Shown: positions 8,840-17,987, counted from the first letter of the stretch. The stretch: DNA of 64,000 bases from Heyndrickxia oleronia (GCF_017809215.1 NZ_CP065424.1:3752001-3816000); one strand, 5' to 3'. The notes: a model not told the origin generated them from the sequence alone. Translations and numbers: made by a program.

Positions 8840-9331
8840 TTACATTAAATTTGATATTGGTTTCATTGCTTCAAATGGGTTTTTGCATGATTTACAATAT
8901 AAAATGCTACGACATGCAGTTGGTCCAAATAAATTCTCCATAGTCGTATAATGAGATCCGCAATAAGGGCATTCCACTTTCCATTCATGATTTTGGGCAT
9001 CAAATTCTGGTGGTGGAGCAATCCCAAATTGCTTTAGCTTTTCCTTTCCATCATCGGTCACCCGATCAGATGTCCAGGGTGGATGATAAATAAATTCCAC
9101 ATTTACATCGCTAACAGCATCAATAGCTGAAACAGCGTCGATCATATTTTTTTTAATGATTTCTAAGGCAGGACAACCGAGAAAGGTTGGCAGTGCCTTA
9201 ATGTGCACAATGGAATCATCTGATACATTTATCTCTTCAATCATCCCCAAGTCCATGACACTTACCGATGGAATTTCAGGGTCCTTAACGCTGCGTAAGC
9301 AATGTTCTATTTTCATCAGTAATTCATTCAA
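8840..9331 (-). CDS. paaD: PaaD, phenylacetyl-CoA epoxidase assembly subunit
   Basis: A 163-residue protein. Residues 1-100 form a MIP18/SufT-like domain (VKDPEIPSVSVMDLGMIEE), and the C-terminal part has a zinc- or cluster-binding ribbon with CPYCGSHYT and CKSC pairs. PaaD is thought to help mature iron-sulfur or di-iron centres of the PaaABCE epoxidase. The start is TTG, with AGGAGAG nine bases upstream; no in-frame ATG with a ribosome site lies nearby. It follows paaC by 14 bases. Confidence 0.9.
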   Translation of the reverse strand: MNELLMKIEHCLRSVKDPEIPSVSVMDLGMIEEINVSDDSIVHIKALPTFLGCPALEIIKKNMIDAVSAIDAVSDVNVEFIYHPPWTSDRVTDDGKEKLKQFGIAPPPEFDAQNHEWKVECPYCGSHYTTMENLFGPTACRSILYCKSCKNPFEAMKPISNLM

Positions 9332-9345
9332 TCTCTGTCACTCTC

Positions 9346-10158
9346 CTACCAAGTTGCTTGTGGATCAAGGTGATACACTTCACTTAATGTTGCTAGAGCT
9401 TGAATTAAATCGTCCGTATGCACTCCTTCCCTTCCATTCCCCTTTTGCATTTTCGGATCTCCAGGATAGGAAATGGCTACGTCTTCAAAAACCCTTCGCA
9501 TTTCTTCCTCCCAGCGTTTCTTGAAAAGACTCTCTTCTTCAATGAGCCCATATTGGGACATTTGGAGACTGTGTTTTCCATAGGTCAGCACTCCAGCAAA
9601 TTCATTCCAAACCTGCTGTATAGCTGCATGCATTCTTGTTTTTGCTTCCCCACCACTTAAACAAAGCTGGTTAAACCAAACCTTCCAATGCATGATATGA
9701 TAGTATTGCTCCATTTTCATTTTCGTCGCTGCTTGTGCTAAAGGTTCATAGCTTGATTGCTTTAAAGATTCAAGTTTTAATTTTTTATAAATATCATAGA
9801 AATAATGACGAACAACAGCAAAAGCCCAATCGTATTTAGGATTTTCTAAATAGGTTCCTGTACCATTCGCCATTTCTAATAAAATCGCGTTTTTTCGATG
9901 TTCTGCTTTCCGACCATGTGCAAGAAGATCAGCTGGTCCTTCACCAAGGGCTTCTAATAGTTCGTAGTACATCACCGCATGCCCCATCGTATCTTGATTA
10001 ATCGATGCATAGGCGATATCTTCTTCAATATGAGGAGCTAAACCAAGCCATTCCGAACCACGAAACGCAAGGATAAAATCATCATCAGCAAGTTGATATA
10101 AAAGCTCGATTACTAACTGTTTGTATTCTTGATTTTCATTTACGTTCAGTTGACCCAC
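9346..10158 (-). CDS. paaC: PaaC, structural subunit of phenylacetyl-CoA epoxidase
   Basis: A 270-residue ferritin-like helical protein, partner of the catalytic PaaA in the multicomponent 1,2-epoxidase. PaaC resembles PaaA in fold but lacks the full di-iron ligand set and serves as a scaffold. The GTG start is chosen because GGGGAGGAG sits six bases before it and the next residues, GQLNVNENQEYKQL, fit the family N terminus. A longer frame reaches 10194 but would begin deep inside paaB. With the chosen start the gene overlaps paaB by 23 bases. Confidence 0.9.
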   Translation of the reverse strand: MGQLNVNENQEYKQLVIELLYQLADDDFILAFRGSEWLGLAPHIEEDIAYASINQDTMGHAVMYYELLEALGEGPADLLAHGRKAEHRKNAILLEMANGTGTYLENPKYDWAFAVVRHYFYDIYKKLKLESLKQSSYEPLAQAATKMKMEQYYHIMHWKVWFNQLCLSGGEAKTRMHAAIQQVWNEFAGVLTYGKHSLQMSQYGLIEEESLFKKRWEEEMRRVFEDVAISYPGDPKMQKGNGREGVHTDDLIQALATLSEVYHLDPQATW

Positions 10159-10501
10159 GTTGCACTCCTCCCCAAGACATAATTTCTTTCTCATCTAATA
10201 CCTGTTGTTCATACTGACGCCATTTCTTTTTTAGATAGCCATATCCTTTCGTTAAACGATAGTCCTTATTATCTATTCTCGAAAGAGATGCTCGTTCTTC
10301 TGGCATTAATTTACGAATATCGGACCGCTTTACTACCCAAATATCCACTGCTGGCTCCCTTCTCATAAAATTTTCTTGTGCCATAACAAATGCCATTTCT
10401 TGATTGGGAGCAAGCAAACTAAATTGATGCTGCATATCCGATTTAAAGGTTCTCCTGCTAAACACTTCATATACTTCATAAAAATCCTTTGATTCTGTCA
10501 T
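10136..10501 (-). CDS. paaB: PaaB, small subunit of phenylacetyl-CoA epoxidase
   Basis: A 121-residue protein of the PaaB family, recognisable by FYEVYEVFSRRTF, AFVMAQENFMRREPAVDIWVV-type segments and the basic tail KGYGYLKKKWRQ. It stabilises the PaaA-PaaC core of the epoxidase that adds one oxygen atom across the 1,2-position of phenylacetyl-CoA. The ATG chosen has GGGGTG seven bases upstream; a GTG three codons earlier is part of that ribosome site. It is immediately downstream of paaA. Confidence 0.9.
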   Translation of the reverse strand: MTESKDFYEVYEVFSRRTFKSDMQHQFSLLAPNQEMAFVMAQENFMRREPAVDIWVVKRSDIRKLMPEERASLSRIDNKDYRLTKGYGYLKKKWRQYEQQVLDEKEIMSWGGVQRGSTERK

Positions 10502-10513
10502 TTTTATCACCCC

Positions 10514-11458
10514 TTACAATGCTTCACGAACCCATGCATTATTCTCATAGGCAATTTTCCGGAGCTGCAATCGTTCTGCTGATTTTGGACCGTTATTGGA
10601 AATAATCTTTTTAAATTCATTCCAGTCAGGCTGCTGATACACCCACTCTTCTTTTTCCTTGTCGTAGTACATTGTCTCATCTGGAAGTTTTAATCCTAGT
10701 GCAAGTACCCGCGGCACATATTTTGAAAAAAAGTCTTGGCGCAGTTGTTCATTTGTTTTCGAACGAATTTTATATTTAATGGTTAAATCCTGTTTCGATG
10801 AGCCGGTAGTTTGTGCTGTTGCTGGCCCAAAAAACATGAGTAGTGAATCCCACCAGCGATTTAACGATTCCTGGAGCATTTTTCTTTGCAGCTCTGTTCC
10901 TTCGGCTAATGCCATAATAATAGACTCACCGTGTTGAGCATGGAAGACTTCCTCGGCACAGATTCTATGCAACGCTCTGGCGTATGGACCGTAGGATGCT
11001 TGCAGCATATTTGTCTGTGTCATAATTGCTGCACCGTCAACAAGCCAGGCTATCATTCCAGCATCCGCCCATGTTGGTGCCTCCATATGAAAAACATTGT
11101 GAAACTTTAATCGTCCGGTGAAGAGGTCTTCCATAATATCTGCGCGATTTTTCCCTAGTGGCTCCAGTAGATCCTCGACGACCCGAAGCAGCAATTGCCC
11201 ATGCCCCATCTCGTCCTGTACCTTCGCCATGATTCCAAGCTTCTTCCTTAATGAAGGGGCTTTAGGTACCCATTCCTTCTCAGGCAATGCTCCCATAATT
11301 TCACTAATTCCATGCATGGAGATTAATTTGATTAAGACCATTCGATAATCATCTGGCATCCAATCATCCGCTTCGATTTTCTCCCCGCGATTAATTCTTT
11401 CCATGAATTGCTCATGCTTTTCTTCTTCTGTCATTTGTTTTAGATCAACAAAACTCAT
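10514..11458 (-). CDS. paaA: PaaA, catalytic di-iron subunit of phenylacetyl-CoA epoxidase
   Basis: A 314-residue ferritin-like oxygenase subunit. The di-iron ligands are visible as Glu/His motifs on paired helices, in KVQDEMGHGQLLLRVVEDL and RICAEEVFHAQHGES. It activates O2 and epoxidises the ring of phenylacetyl-CoA. It starts the A-B-C-D block after an 82-base gap from paaK; AAAGGAGA precedes the ATG. The usual reductase partner PaaE, a ferredoxin-type flavoprotein, is not encoded in this operon, so electrons must come from a protein encoded elsewhere. Confidence 0.94.
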   Translation of the reverse strand: MSFVDLKQMTEEEKHEQFMERINRGEKIEADDWMPDDYRMVLIKLISMHGISEIMGALPEKEWVPKAPSLRKKLGIMAKVQDEMGHGQLLLRVVEDLLEPLGKNRADIMEDLFTGRLKFHNVFHMEAPTWADAGMIAWLVDGAAIMTQTNMLQASYGPYARALHRICAEEVFHAQHGESIIMALAEGTELQRKMLQESLNRWWDSLLMFFGPATAQTTGSSKQDLTIKYKIRSKTNEQLRQDFFSKYVPRVLALGLKLPDETMYYDKEKEEWVYQQPDWNEFKKIISNNGPKSAERLQLRKIAYENNAWVREAL

Positions 11459-11540
11459 AATGATCTCCTTTCTTGAAGATATATCTAGTTAGACGCTCTT
11501 TTTTTGCCCACCAATAGATCGTACATTTGTTTGAATTCAA

Positions 11541-12854
11541 CTAACTATTTTGCTTTTGTAAGCGTTGGTCTACAATTCGAATGGCTTTCCCCTCAGATCT
11601 TGGAATATGTTTAGGGGGATGAATAATGATTTTCATGGATACTAAACAATTGGATTTTAGTTTTCTATAAATTTCTGCTTGAAGTGTTTTAATCATTGGA
11701 TGTTCGAGATTCTGGGAAACTTCTTTGTAAATCTCTTCTTTAATTTCTACGTGAAGATGTGCTTCATCTAATGAGGATATTCTATGAAGATATATTTGAT
11801 AATGTGGTACGATTTCTTTTATTTGAATTAAATGATGTTCAATTTCTGACGGAAAGACATTTACTCCTCGGAGTATTAGCATATCGTCAATTCGCCCCTT
11901 AATGCGTGACATTCGTGCCGATGTACGACCGCAAATGCATTTTTCCGTTGTAATCGATGCGATATCACCCGAACGATAGCGGATGATTGGAAGCGCTTCC
12001 TTTTTTAAGCTAGTAAAAACCAATTCACCCTCTTCCCCTTCAGGCACTGGCTCAAGTGTTTCTGGATTAATTACTTCGACAAAAAAGTGATCCTCTGCAA
12101 TATGTAGTCCGTTTTGTGCCTCATAGCATTCTATCGCAACACCCGGACCAACCACTTCGCTTAAACCATAGATATCACAAGCTCTAATATCGAATAATTC
12201 TTCAAGCTTGCTTCGCATTTCTTCAGACCATGGCTCCGCTCCAAATATTCCTATTTTTAAAGAGGACTTACGTGGGTCCAATCCTAGTTCACGCATTTTC
12301 TCCCCAATATTTAAGGCATAGGATGGGGTCGAACAAATAATGGTCGGTTTAAGGTCCTCGATGAGATTAATTTGTCTTTCTGTATTCCCACCTGATATCG
12401 GGATCACCACAACTCCTAATTCCTCTCCACCATAATGCAAACCTAAACCTCCAGTAAACAAGCCGTATCCATAGGCATTTTGAAGAATATCCCCTGGTCT
12501 TCCCCCTGCGGTTTTAATCGCCCTAGCTACTATAGAGGACCAATCAGCAATATCTTGTTTGGTATAACCAACGACTGTCGGTTTCCCACTCGTACCACTT
12601 GACGCATGAAGTCTTATTAATTCGTCTTGTTTAACTGCAAATAGTCCAAATGGGTATTGATCACGGAGGTCTTTCTTCGTTGTAAACGGAAGTTTTCGAA
12701 TGTCTTCTAATGTTTGAATATCGTGGGGTGCTATATGATGTTCAAGAAACTTTTCTTGGTAGAAGGGCACTTGATGGTATACTTTCTTAATCGTGTTTTT
12801 TAAATCAAGAAGCTGCTGATGCTGGATCATTGATCGATCTGCAGATTCAATCAT
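11541..12854 (-). CDS. paaK: Phenylacetate-CoA ligase
   Basis: A 437-residue AMP-forming ligase that makes phenylacetyl-CoA from phenylacetate, ATP and CoA, the committed entry step. The adenylate-binding loop SSGTSGKP is at residues 85-92. The acid-activating motif ICDIYGLSEVVGPG-like region (RACDIYGLSEV) and the hinge RIKGRIDDMLILRGVNVFPSEIE-type C-terminal domain are intact. It is first in the operon, 82 bases before paaA, and its product phenylacetyl-CoA is also the known inducer that removes PaaX. AAGGGGG provides the ribosome site. Confidence 0.94.
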   Translation of the reverse strand: MIESADRSMIQHQQLLDLKNTIKKVYHQVPFYQEKFLEHHIAPHDIQTLEDIRKLPFTTKKDLRDQYPFGLFAVKQDELIRLHASSGTSGKPTVVGYTKQDIADWSSIVARAIKTAGGRPGDILQNAYGYGLFTGGLGLHYGGEELGVVVIPISGGNTERQINLIEDLKPTIICSTPSYALNIGEKMRELGLDPRKSSLKIGIFGAEPWSEEMRSKLEELFDIRACDIYGLSEVVGPGVAIECYEAQNGLHIAEDHFFVEVINPETLEPVPEGEEGELVFTSLKKEALPIIRYRSGDIASITTEKCICGRTSARMSRIKGRIDDMLILRGVNVFPSEIEHHLIQIKEIVPHYQIYLHRISSLDEAHLHVEIKEEIYKEVSQNLEHPMIKTLQAEIYRKLKSNCLVSMKIIIHPPKHIPRSEGKAIRIVDQRLQKQNS

Positions 12855-12904
12855 AAGGAACCCCCTTTAACACAAATAAATGATATAGATTATTCCATTT
12901 CATT

Positions 12905-12980
12905 ATATGACGTAATATTAGCGTAGATACATAATTTCGTCATATATATTCAGAATAACGAATCAATTTTGCAAAGTCAA
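12905..12980 (-). promoter_or_regulatory. paa operon promoter with candidate PaaX operator
   Basis: On the minus strand TTGACT (12975-12980) and TATTCT (12952-12957) are 17 bases apart, a good sigma-A promoter. Immediately downstream, where transcription should begin, lies a perfect inverted repeat: ATATGACG at 12938-12945 (read on the minus strand) and its complement at 12905-12912. The arm centres are 33 bp apart, about three helical turns. E. coli PaaX also binds two half-sites spaced by roughly three turns near the start site. The arm sequence differs from the E. coli TGATTC half-site, so identity as PaaX operator is inferred from position and spacing. Confidence 0.6.
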
Positions 12981-13021
12981 TTGGTTTTCTGAAATTTCTC
13001 TATAGTCTGAAATGAGTGTAT

Positions 13022-13060
13022 AAAAAAAAGAGTGCAGAATTTTTTCCTACACTCTTTTTT
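13022..13060 (-). terminator. Terminator after the peptide transporter gene
   Basis: AAAGAGTG and CACTCTTT arms flank a 15-base loop, with A and T runs on both sides, directly after the transporter stop. It could work in either direction but only the minus-strand gene ends here. Confidence 0.75.
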
Positions 13061-13062
13061 GT

Positions 13063-14517
13063 TTAGTTTGGTCTTAATACTCCATCTGAAATATCTTCTT
13101 CGTTTTCTTGATTCGTCTTTTCTATTGTTTGGTCGTCAGCTAACATTTTCACAAGTTTTCTGGAAACTGAAAGAAGAATAAGTCCTAAAATAATTACGAC
13201 AATTCCAATGACAGAAAACACTTCAAGATAGCCCAATTTACTTGTAAATGAACCTAATTGACCTGCAATAATGTTTGCAACGAATGAACTTGCCATCCAT
13301 ACTGCCATTAGTAAAGAGGCAAATTTAATTGGTGCATACTTACTTACAAAAGATAACCCTACAGGTGATAAGAACAATTCACCAATGGTATGGAAAAGAT
13401 AAGTAAATACAATAAACAAGATATTCGCCTTAGTCGTAATATGATGCTCATTACTTCCGGTTTGCATAACAGCAAATATTAAAATGATATACCCAATTCC
13501 TAATAGCATCATACCGAACGCCATTTTTGTTGGAACTGGAAGATCCCCACGCTTACGATTCGATAATTTTACCCAAAGAAGCGATACAAGTGGTGCTAAT
13601 AAAACAATAAATAACGGGTTAACCGATTGGAACCATGATGTTGGTATTTCCCAACCAAATAGTGTACGATCAACAAATTTATCTGTATAAATACTTAATG
13701 CTCCACCAGCTTGTTCAAACCCTGCCCAGAAGAAGACAACAAAGGCAGCTAAAATAAAGATAACCTTCATTCTATTTTTTTCAGTTTTCGTTAATTTTTG
13801 TTTTTCAACTGCTCCGACTGAAGAAACTTGTGGTTTTCCAACAGGCTTTTTACCGATATCGCCTAAAAAACGATTTCCTAAAGAATTAAATAAAATTTGA
13901 CCAATAATCATTCCGATAGCTGAAGCAAGGAATCCATATTTATAGCCATATTCAATGACGCCATTCGCATGTACCGCGAACCACTTATCAGTAATAAATC
14001 CGATGATTAATGGAGAGAAGAATGCTCCTACATTAATCCCCATATAGAAAATCGTAAATGCCGCATCACGACGTTTATCTTTTGGATCATACAGCTCACC
14101 GACAATGGTTGAAATATTCGGTTTAAAAAATCCATTACCGACGATTAATAAAATTAATCCTGTGTATACTGCTCCATAGCTTTGATGGGCAAAAAGAACA
14201 ATATTTCCGATTGCCATGATGATTCCACCGATAGTAACAGCACGTCTTTGCCCTAAAAATCTATCTGATAACCATCCACCAATTAATGGTGTAAAATAAA
14301 CAGCACCTGTAAAAAATCCATATAATGCAAGGGCTGTACTTTCATTCATTCCTAAACCACCATTAACAAGTGATTTGGTTAAATATAAAACAAGAATGGC
14401 TCTCATTCCATAATAACTAAAACGTTCCCACATCTCTGTCATGAATAACAAGTATAATCCAGGTGGGTGCTTTTTTGATTGCTTGGATTCAAGTTGTTTG
14501 TTCACCGCTGCATCCAT
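13063..14517 (-). CDS. POT/PTR2-family proton-coupled di-/tripeptide transporter
   Basis: A 484-residue membrane protein with 12 or more hydrophobic segments. Family signatures are the N-terminal EMWERFSYYGMRAILVLYL (ExxERFxYYG proton motif on helix 1) and FYMGINVGAFFSPLI in the central PTR2 region. It imports small peptides with protons. It closely resembles DtpT of Gram-positive bacteria in length and motifs. It is a single gene with its own terminator and is not part of the paa operon, although peptides rich in Phe and Tyr could feed the neighbouring pathways. RBS is GGGGGA before the ATG. Confidence 0.92.
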   Translation of the reverse strand: MDAAVNKQLESKQSKKHPPGLYLLFMTEMWERFSYYGMRAILVLYLTKSLVNGGLGMNESTALALYGFFTGAVYFTPLIGGWLSDRFLGQRRAVTIGGIIMAIGNIVLFAHQSYGAVYTGLILLIVGNGFFKPNISTIVGELYDPKDKRRDAAFTIFYMGINVGAFFSPLIIGFITDKWFAVHANGVIEYGYKYGFLASAIGMIIGQILFNSLGNRFLGDIGKKPVGKPQVSSVGAVEKQKLTKTEKNRMKVIFILAAFVVFFWAGFEQAGGALSIYTDKFVDRTLFGWEIPTSWFQSVNPLFIVLLAPLVSLLWVKLSNRKRGDLPVPTKMAFGMMLLGIGYIILIFAVMQTGSNEHHITTKANILFIVFTYLFHTIGELFLSPVGLSFVSKYAPIKFASLLMAVWMASSFVANIIAGQLGSFTSKLGYLEVFSVIGIVVIILGLILLSVSRKLVKMLADDQTIEKTNQENEEDISDGVLRPN

Positions 14518-14818
14518 TTGTTTTTCCCCCTAGCAGGTTAAATATTATTTCAGTATAATTATCATAATTAAAAAACAATTAAATCGTCAATAAAATATTT
14601 AGAAAAAACAAAATTGGAAAATTTCATAATTGCTTATTTATTGGAACAAAAACTAAAATAAGCTTAAAACACTGGGTTTCATCCAATTTATGCATTGGAT
14701 ATTCTTTCCGATAGCAACCATAAATTACTATATCAAAAAAGTTATTTCACTGAGATGAATATAACATCCTATTTGCATATTTGTAAATATGCGGATTTTA
14801 TTTATTTAATATACGTAC
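14518..14818. other. Intergenic region upstream of the peptide transporter
   Basis: About 300 AT-rich bases. It must hold the promoter of the minus-strand transporter, but I see no convincing operator or RNA element. A small hairpin (ATCCAAT/ATTGGAT, near 14681-14700) has no T run. Confidence 0.4.
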
Positions 14819-16951
14819 TTAATGGATTAAACCACTTTCTTTTACCTTTTTTATCATTTTTTCACTTGCTTGATTAATGAATTTTTTCAACGTAACACCG
14901 ATAAAAACAGAAACAATTAAAAAGATCGACAGGATGATTACATCCTTCTGAACGATATCCCACAAGATCCCCCCTGTTGCCTCCCTCATCAAACTAATGG
15001 AATAGGTAAAGGGTAGATAAGGATTGATCAGCTGAAAAAACCTTGGTGCAACTTGTATTGGAAAGGTTCCTCCAGAACCAGAAATCTGTAAAACAAGAAG
15101 CACAATCCCAAGAGCCTTCCCAACATTTCCAAAAACCGAAACAAAGGTATACACCATTACCATAAATATGATGCTATTGACAACGCCAAAAAGTACAAAC
15201 CAAGGCTTGTCCGCTACATAGGTATGAAGTAAATACATATCCCCTAATGTTGCAATCAAGGACTGAAGAATGGCAATCGTTAAAAATGTGAATAAGCGTC
15301 CAAAATATACTTGATAGCTTTTTAATTGATCATTCTCGACCTCTACCGTTAATAACGAAATCAAGAGCATTGCTCCTACCCATAATGAAAGGGTAGTAAA
15401 AAAAGGAGTCATGCCTGATCCATAGTTAGGGATGGGGAAAAGCTTATGCTCTTTCAGTAAAATCGGATTCTTTAAAAACTCACTTTCCTTATTGACATTA
15501 TGCTTTAAGAAACGAATAATCTCATTGATATCTGCCTTTTTATCAAATTCTCGAATTCGATGGGCAATCTCCCTTATTTTCTTTTCAACTGTCGGAAGAT
15601 CTTTCTTCAGCTTCACAATCGTTTGCTTTCCTGTTGAAATTCCTTTCGATGAGTCCTGTAGTATTCGTTCAACATCAGGCATACTATTCTGTGCATCGGT
15701 CAACACTTTTTTTGTACCTTCTAATACAACCATTCCATCGTCCATTGTCCTTCGAATGGCAGGAACATATTGACTCTCGAAATTTGCATGTATATCTGCA
15801 ATTTTAGAAGAAGCTAGATTAGATACGTCATCTAGACGTTTTTTTACATTATCGGCCACTGTTTTTGAAGTAATAATTTGATTATTTAAGGCGATTTCAG
15901 ATTGGAGATCGCTTTTTAATTTTGTTAATTGATTGAGAAATATGGATAGGCGTTTTTGATCAGACTGAGCGTTCAATTTTTCTAAAAGCCCAGTGGTGTA
16001 ATCAATGACAACGACCCCTCGATTTAATCTAGTATTTATTTCTGATAAAGCAGCATTGGCTTCGTCAGGATTGTTTTGGTAATTTTGCAAAATCGATTGG
16101 ATTTGAGATTTTGTGTCTGCAAGTTCCCTCAGTTGATCAATATTCCCTTTTATGATCGGAATAATGTTTTGAACCGCTTCCTTATTTTTATTGATAAAAT
16201 CGCTCAATTCATTGGTCAATTGTACCCCTTTATTCGCGACATTTTTAATGATTGGCAGGTTGTTTCGCACCTTCGATTCTAGCTCTCCAGCTGTATTTAT
16301 ATCATTTAGTGCCGTATTAACGATTTGATTAATTCTCGGAATATCATTCTCTAAGCGAAATATAAGATTTTTCATGTTTTTAATATCTGGAAGATCTTTT
16401 TCAAGCTCAATGCCCAATTCATTAAATATGGAAAATATCGTTTTACTGACCGTCTTAATGAATTCTTCACTTATTTGCTGAACGATACCTGTCGCACCTG
16501 TAGATGTTATTTTGGGAGCAATTGCATTTATTTTTTCATTTACAGTATAAGTAATAACCGGTTTTTCAGGGTTTTCTTCCAGAATAGAGGTCATTTTTTT
16601 CGAGAAATCTTTTGGAATAAGAATACTCGCATAGGCATCACCGTGTTTGACCATATCTAAGGCTTTCTTCTTATCAACAAAGGTCCAGCCTAATTTTTTA
16701 TTTTTTTTCAAGGATTGAACGATTAAATCTCCTACATTTACCTTTTGACCCTGTAATTGCGTACCGGCATCCTCATTCGTTATCGCCACAGGAATTCCTT
16801 TCGTATTTCCATACGGGTCCCAGGAGGCTTGAATATTGAACCATGCATATAAAGAAGGTAAGGCAATAAGCGCAAGAATAATAATCAACGCCGCCCAATT
16901 GGTTACAATCCGCTTCAAATCTGTTATGTAAAGTTGAACTATATTCCGCAT
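14819..16951 (-). CDS. YhgE/Pip-family membrane protein
   Basis: A 710-residue protein of the YhgE/Pip family (phage infection protein type, related to ABC-2 permeases and EsaA). It has one N-terminal membrane helix (LIIILALIALPSLYAWFNI), a large extracellular coiled region of about 480 residues with heptad-like Leu/Ile patterns, and five to six membrane helices at the C terminus (from about 525). The opening NIQASWDPYGNTKGIPVAITNEDAG is a family hallmark. Homologues serve as a phage receptor in Lactococcus or as partners in type VII secretion or drug export. It stands alone here, so the role is open. Confidence 0.88.
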   Translation of the reverse strand: MRNIVQLYITDLKRIVTNWAALIIILALIALPSLYAWFNIQASWDPYGNTKGIPVAITNEDAGTQLQGQKVNVGDLIVQSLKKNKKLGWTFVDKKKALDMVKHGDAYASILIPKDFSKKMTSILEENPEKPVITYTVNEKINAIAPKITSTGATGIVQQISEEFIKTVSKTIFSIFNELGIELEKDLPDIKNMKNLIFRLENDIPRINQIVNTALNDINTAGELESKVRNNLPIIKNVANKGVQLTNELSDFINKNKEAVQNIIPIIKGNIDQLRELADTKSQIQSILQNYQNNPDEANAALSEINTRLNRGVVVIDYTTGLLEKLNAQSDQKRLSIFLNQLTKLKSDLQSEIALNNQIITSKTVADNVKKRLDDVSNLASSKIADIHANFESQYVPAIRRTMDDGMVVLEGTKKVLTDAQNSMPDVERILQDSSKGISTGKQTIVKLKKDLPTVEKKIREIAHRIREFDKKADINEIIRFLKHNVNKESEFLKNPILLKEHKLFPIPNYGSGMTPFFTTLSLWVGAMLLISLLTVEVENDQLKSYQVYFGRLFTFLTIAILQSLIATLGDMYLLHTYVADKPWFVLFGVVNSIIFMVMVYTFVSVFGNVGKALGIVLLVLQISGSGGTFPIQVAPRFFQLINPYLPFTYSISLMREATGGILWDIVQKDVIILSIFLIVSVFIGVTLKKFINQASEKMIKKVKESGLIH

Positions 16952-17029
16952 TCAAACCATCCTCAATTCACATTCTCCTACTTATAATTAACCAAGGACC
17001 TGTTCTTATACTTTCTTGTAAAGCAAAAA

Positions 17030-17109
17030 GGGGGTCAGACCCCACAATGTAAAATCCAGTACGAATAAGCTTTATTCGTTCTAGAAATGACATAGTGGGG
17101 TCAGACCCC
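17030..17109. repeat. 80-bp palindromic repeat with GGGGTCAGACCCC boxes, at the 3' end of the hpa operon
   Basis: Two self-complementary GGGGTCAGACCCC boxes (17031-17043 and 17097-17109) bracket a central palindrome ACGAATAAGCTTTATTCGT-like stem (17061-17079). An element of exactly the same length and plan lies at 29362-29441. Both follow the last gene of a minus-strand operon, so it may also end transcription. REP-like elements of this box type are known in many genomes; no transposase is nearby. Confidence 0.8.
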
Positions 17110-17120
17110 TTAACGACCCC

Positions 17121-17579
17121 TTAACTGATTGAAGCGTAGGTGCCTTCATAGAATGTGAGTGGTTTGCCTTCGTTCATGACGATGTCCTTGACTTCTCCGA
17201 TGTAGAGAGTGTGGTCACCTGCTGGGTAAGACGCGTATAGGTCACAAACGATATTTGTGATTGAGTTAGGAAGAATGGGTATATCATTATTCCAGCGAAA
17301 TTCGATTTCTCTTCGGTCATTTAGCTGCCCCGCAAAATATTGCGAAGCATCTTTTTGTTCTTTGGCTAATATATTTACGGCAAATTTCTTTGATTGATCA
17401 ATTAAATTCTTCATATTTGCCCGATTTCCAATGGATATGAGAATAAGCTTCGGATTCAGTGAAACAGACATAAATGCATTGGCAGTCATTCCGTGTACAT
17501 CACCATTGACTGCTGTTGTAATGACCGTTACACCTGTTGCAAATTTCCCCATTGCATTGCGAAATAGTCGATCATCCAT
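17121..17579 (-). CDS. hpaC: HpaC-type flavin reductase of 4-hydroxyphenylacetate 3-monooxygenase
   Basis: A 152-residue short-chain flavin reductase of the HpaC/NTAB fold. The N terminus FRNAMGKFATGVTVIT and the GMTANAFMSVSLNPKLILISI segment are family signatures. It supplies reduced FAD to the oxygenase HpaB, encoded in the same operon. It is the last gene of the hpa cluster, followed by the 80-bp palindromic repeat. RBS AAGGAGGG is well placed. Confidence 0.9.
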   Translation of the reverse strand: MDDRLFRNAMGKFATGVTVITTAVNGDVHGMTANAFMSVSLNPKLILISIGNRANMKNLIDQSKKFAVNILAKEQKDASQYFAGQLNDRREIEFRWNNDIPILPNSITNIVCDLYASYPAGDHTLYIGEVKDIVMNEGKPLTFYEGTYASIS

Positions 17580-17600
17580 CTCTTTCCCTCCTTCTTATGC

Positions 17601-17987
17601 TTACTTTTTATACCTTGTATGAATATTATTTAGCTTATATGTTCCTGCTTCACTGAATTCAATAAGCTCTAATGACAACGCAAGATATCTCTTTTCATAA
17701 ATCGCGGAAAAATGGGACGTCATTACGTCAAAGAGCTCATCACAGGTTGATTTCTTATCCTCAACTGATCTACCTGCACCTATCTTTAAGCATGTGTGTA
17801 CAAATGCATCATCATGCTTGCCGTCCGCTACAACATAATCATGTAATTCAATAGCTCTTGAGCGGATCCCTCCAATCGGAAAAACATCGCCTCTAGAGAT
17901 TAATACCTGATTCATTTTGTGTAAAAGCTCTGCTATTCTAGCTTCTTCTCTTATGTTATCCGTATATTCTACAATAATATGCGGCAC
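17601..17987 (-). CDS. hpaF: 5-carboxymethyl-2-hydroxymuconate delta-isomerase
   Basis: A 128-residue CHMI-family tautomerase. The start is taken as GTG, with AGGAGGA six bases upstream, because the next residue is then proline (PHIIVEYTDNI). The free N-terminal proline left after Met removal is the catalytic base in this superfamily. An ATG two codons earlier would bury that proline. It isomerises 5-carboxymethyl-2-hydroxymuconate in the homoprotocatechuate pathway. It lies between hpaG1 (14 bases) and hpaC. Confidence 0.88.
   Translation of the reverse strand: MPHIIVEYTDNIREEARIAELLHKMNQVLISRGDVFPIGGIRSRAIELHDYVVADGKHDDAFVHTCLKIGAGRSVEDKKSTCDELFDVMTSHFSAIYEKRYLALSLELIEFSEAGTYKLNNIHTRYKK

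Noticed and set aside
10159..10194. Longer paaC start at 10194
   Set aside because: It lies deep within paaB and lacks a ribosome site, whereas GTG at 10158 follows GGGGAGGAG.
14681..14700. ATCCAAT/ATTGGAT hairpin as a terminator
   Set aside because: No T run on either strand.
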